The position numbers were made by a program, and so were the translations under genes. Of a DNA stretch of 64,000 bases, positions 61,621-64,000 are shown in pieces. The stretch comes from Metaruminococcus_A gallistercoris. GTDB taxonomy: Bacteria > Bacillota > Clostridia > Oscillospirales > Ruminococcaceae. The stretch lies in NCBI GenBank assembly GCA_904394975.1, contig CAJFNQ010000040.1, positions 1 through 64,000 of the forward strand. The letters run 5' to 3'. How positions within the stretch are numbered: the stretch's first letter is position 1; every line of letters begins with the position of its first letter. Under the pieces are notes generated by a model that worked only from the letters and a program-made list of their open reading frames with translations, did no database searches and was not told where the DNA came from.

Positions 61621-62496
61621 TCAATACCGGTCTCCCTGCAAAAGCAATGCGGAATAACGTTTGGGAGCAACCCCAAACTCCGCTTTGAAACTGCGGGAAA
61701 AGTTGGAATAATCGCTGAAGCCGCTTTGAATAAACGCCGCGTTCACACTTTCCCCGTCCATCAGGCAAGAGCGAGCGGTCATTAACCGCTTTTTCATCAC
61801 ATACTGGTGCAAGGTGAAGCCGACATTCTGTTTAAACTGCCGGCCTAGATGGTATTTGCTGATATAAAACCGTTTTGCCAGTTCATCAAGCGAAAGGTCG
61901 TCCGTCAGGTTTTCGTTGATATAGCGGATGATATCGGTGATTTTTTCATTGCTGCTTACATCAGGAAGCAATTCGCCGGACATATCAAAATAGGTCTGGT
62001 TAAGCAGAACGAGCAGTTCGGTCATATAAGCGCGGAACAGAGTCTGGCTGCCGTAATTTTCGCCGCCGTAAACCTTTTCCAGCCGTTCATACAACCGCTT
62101 AAACGCACGGGCAGTCTCCCCTTCCGGACGCAGCAGATTGTTGTGGTTGCGCGCAGAATCATCAAAGCAGGCGGTTAAATCAATCTCACCCTGCTCGATC
62201 TGGCGGATATAACCAGGATGCACCCAAATGACGATCCGTTCATAAATTTGACCCAGCTCAATGAGCGGGCGGTGTACCTCCCGGTTGCTGATGAGCAGGA
62301 TATCACCCGAACGAAGGTGGTAGTTCTTCCCTTCGATCACACAGCTTACCTTACCGGAGATAAAATAATAGATCTCGTAAAAATCGTGGTTGTGGTACTC
62401 CACGTTCAATGGTTTGTTGTCTGAAAAATGCAGCAGTTCCACATTGGGACGATTCATCACCTGACGAGGATTAAACTCTTGAGGATGGGCAGACAT
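61621..62496 (-). CDS. AraC-family transcriptional regulator
   Basis: Regulator of 291 residues. An N-terminal cupin (about 15-90, with V-E-Y-H-N-H-D-F-Y-E-I and G-D-I-L-L-I) is the sensing domain. The C-terminal two helix-turn-helix AraC domain (about 185-285) contains L-D-E-L-A-K-R-F-Y-I-S-K-Y-H-L and the G-F-S-D-Y-S-N-F-S-R-S-F-K motif. It is divergent from uxaC, so it probably activates glucuronate catabolism; TTTTGCAAA boxes in the intergenic region are candidate sites. Confidence 0.9.
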   Translation of the reverse strand: MSAHPQEFNPRQVMNRPNVELLHFSDNKPLNVEYHNHDFYEIYYFISGKVSCVIEGKNYHLRSGDILLISNREVHRPLIELGQIYERIVIWVHPGYIRQIEQGEIDLTACFDDSARNHNNLLRPEGETARAFKRLYERLEKVYGGENYGSQTLFRAYMTELLVLLNQTYFDMSGELLPDVSSNEKITDIIRYINENLTDDLSLDELAKRFYISKYHLGRQFKQNVGFTLHQYVMKKRLMTARSCLMDGESVNAAFIQSGFSDYSNFSRSFKAEFGVAPKRYSALLLQGDRY

Positions 62497-62707
62497 AAAC
62501 TTTCTCCTTACTGTATTGATCCCAAAATTGTTTCATTTTTCTTGCTTTTCGGCACCCAGTTATCCAAAACAAACCGGTAGTTTGAGCAAAATAGATTCCG
62601 ATTTAATAGTACAGCAATTTTTGCAAATTTTCAAGCAATAATAGCTATTTATTTTGCAAAAAACATTGTATACTGAAAGCATATTAAAAAGGAAAGAAGG
62701 GGCGGTT
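62497..62707. promoter_or_regulatory. Divergent regulatory region of araC-like and uxaC
   Basis: Two identical TTTTGCAAA boxes (62619-62627 and 62652-62660) 33 bp apart, about three helical turns, on the same face of DNA. The second adjoins the -35 position of a uxaC promoter with a -10 TATACT (62669-62674) and no good -35, as expected for an activator-dependent promoter. Confidence 0.5.
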
Positions 62708-64000
62708 ATGTCTTTTATCAACGATTCTTTTATGCTGCAAAGCGACACAGCACGACTGCTTTATCACGGCCATGCGGAAAAGATGCCGATTTTCGACTAT
62801 CACTGCCATTTGAACGCCGGAGAGATCCTGCAAAACAAACAGTTTGCAAACATTACAGAGCTCTGGCTTTCCGGCGACCACTACAAATGGCGGCTGATGC
62901 GCGCCAACGGGGTGGATGAACGATACATCACCGGCGACGCTGACCCTTACGAAAAATTTGAAAAATGGGCGGAAACCGTTTCCAAAAGCATTGGAAACCC
63001 GCTCTATCACTGGACCCATCTTGAGCTTGCACGTTATTTTGGCTTTGACAAGCCGCTGTGCAAAGAAACGGCGAAAGAGGCTTATGACGCCTGCAACGCT
63101 CTCCTCAAAACTGAGGATTTCCGCGCGCGCAGACTAATCGAACGCTACGGCGTTGCCGCCCTCTGCACCACCGATGACCCGGCGGACAGCTTGAGCGACC
63201 ACATCGCGCTGGCAAACGATCCGAGTTTCTCGGTCAAAGTCCTGCCGACTTTCCGCCCGGACAAGGCGATCCACCTGGAAAACGACGGGTTTGCGGAATA
63301 TGTGAAAACACTGGCAGACGCTGCCGGCATGGAGATCAAAACCTTTGACGATATGAAAACCGCCCTGCTCAAACGCGCGGAATTCTTCAAAGAACACGGC
63401 TGTTTGCTTTCGGACCACGCGTTCGGTGCGCCTCAGCTCGGAACCTACACCAAAGCGGAAGCGGAAACCGCATTCAAAAAAGCGCTGGCAGGCAAGCCGC
63501 TTAGCGAAACAGACGTAAACGCCTACCACACCCTTATCATGGTCTTTTTGGGCGGCGTTTATGAACAGCTCGGTTTCGCCATGCAGATGCATCTGGGCGT
63601 TGTGCGCAATGTCAACACCCCAATGTTCCGCATGGTCGGGGCAGACACCGGGTTTGACGCCATCGGCGAAGCGATTTCGGTGGAGTCCATCATCCGACTG
63701 CTGGATCTCATGGAACAGCAGAACGCATTGCCTAAAACGATCCTGTACAGCTTGAACCCCAATGACAATGACCGTCTGGCGGTTGCGGCGGGCTGCTTCC
63801 AGAAAGGGCCGGACGCCGGGAAGATTCAGTTTGGCGCAGCCTGGTGGTTCAATGACCATCGGGACGGAATGGAAGCGCAGATGCGCGCGCTGGCAAACAC
63901 CGGTCTGCTCGCCAATTTTGTTGGCATGCTGACCGATTCACGCAGTTTTGTTTCCTATACCCGGCATGAATACTTCCGCCGCATCCTCTGCAACCTGATC
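62708..64000 (+). CDS. uxaC: Glucuronate isomerase (truncated by window edge)
   Basis: The first 431 codons of UxaC are present (complete family members have about 465-470), and the frame is open to the last base. It isomerises D-glucuronate to D-fructuronate (and galacturonate to tagaturonate). The amidohydrolase-like D-Y-H-C-H-L motif is at 30-35, and S-D-H-A-F-G-A, H-L-G-V-V-R-N and the late D-S-R-S-F segment are visible. AGAAGGGG precedes the ATG at 62708. The divergent AraC regulator and the sugar acid pathway suggest induction by uronates. Confidence 0.93.
   Translation, partial: MSFINDSFMLQSDTARLLYHGHAEKMPIFDYHCHLNAGEILQNKQFANITELWLSGDHYKWRLMRANGVDERYITGDADPYEKFEKWAETVSKSIGNPLYHWTHLELARYFGFDKPLCKETAKEAYDACNALLKTEDFRARRLIERYGVAALCTTDDPADSLSDHIALANDPSFSVKVLPTFRPDKAIHLENDGFAEYVKTLADAAGMEIKTFDDMKTALLKRAEFFKEHGCLLSDHAFGAPQLGTYTKAEAETAFKKALAGKPLSETDVNAYHTLIMVFLGGVYEQLGFAMQMHLGVVRNVNTPMFRMVGADTGFDAIGEAISVESIIRLLDLMEQQNALPKTILYSLNPNDNDRLAVAAGCFQKGPDAGKIQFGAAWWFNDHRDGMEAQMRALANTGLLANFVGMLTDSRSFVSYTRHEYFRRILCNLI

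Noticed and set aside
1..64000. CRISPR arrays, insertion sequences, prophage and tRNA/rRNA genes
   Set aside because: No regularly spaced repeats, transposase or phage-like genes, or tRNA/rRNA signatures were seen on reading both strands; this was by eye and not with a dedicated search.

Overview
The window looks like a chromosomal segment of an anaerobic, low-to-mid GC Gram-positive bacterium of the class Clostridia. A member of the Oscillospirales/Ruminococcaceae-like families seems likely, but this is inferred from gene content only. Supporting signs are strong GGAGG ribosome-binding sites, sigma-A type promoters, a Firmicutes-type division and cell-wall (dcw) cluster, a meso-diaminopimelate-type MurE, a CdaA/CdaR pair, a type III glutamine synthetase, formate-tetrahydrofolate ligase, and an indirect (GatCAB) tRNA amidation operon. 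I see no rRNA, tRNA, CRISPR array, prophage or insertion sequence.

Layout. 1-6.9 kb: a membrane protein with a duplicated TM-TM-PH-like unit, a B12-binding radical SAM protein, and a split one-carbon/methionine module (a homocysteine methyltransferase-MTHFR fusion plus a free pterin-binding methyltransferase), divergent from birA. 7-9.8 kb: AlkA-like glycosylase, D-lyxose isomerase and a CorA-type Mg transporter. corA is preceded by a 25-codon leader ORF with a good ribosome-binding site whose peptide begins M-N-P-D-P. 9.9-24.3 kb (minus strand): the dcw cluster mraZ-rsmH-ftsL-ftsI-murE-murF-mraY-ftsW-murG-murA-ftsQ-ftsZ. It lacks murC, murD and ftsA and is headed by a promoter followed by three GTGGT boxes at exact 10-bp spacing, a likely MraZ operator. 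24.7-27.4 kb: rodA-rsmD-coaD-coiled-coil operon. 27.5-33.5 kb (plus strand): fhs-tsaE-tsaB-rpiB-upp, a TfoX-like protein, trmL and a DegV protein. 33.6-37.3 kb: the glycolytic operon pgk-tpiA-gpmI.

37.3-46.1 kb is the accessory part. A 3' remnant of an ABC permease gene lies just after gpmI. An AT-rich insert follows with a secreted protein carrying a Cys/His pattern and a membrane-anchored protein. Next come the intact permease-ATPase-GntR operon with a perfect palindromic operator, a small membrane protein, a Cys-type sulfatase, and a divergent large surface protein with a variant sortase signal. 46.3-53.1 kb: type III glutamine synthetase, and gatC-gatA-gatB with an archaeal-type AspRS. 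53.2-60.2 kb: an FAD oxidoreductase, cdaA-cdaR, a DUF3343/cysteine-desulfurase-like pair, and ispD-ispF. 60.3-64 kb: a second homocysteine methyltransferase ending in what looks like half a pterin-binding barrel, an AraC regulator, and a divergent uxaC that runs off the right edge.

The best candidate for undescribed biology is the corA leader. Its N-terminal proline/aspartate motif resembles that of enterobacterial MgtL, which senses low Mg2+ by destabilising the translating ribosome. The end of the leader ORF can pair with the corA ribosome-binding site, and a competing helix can be drawn.
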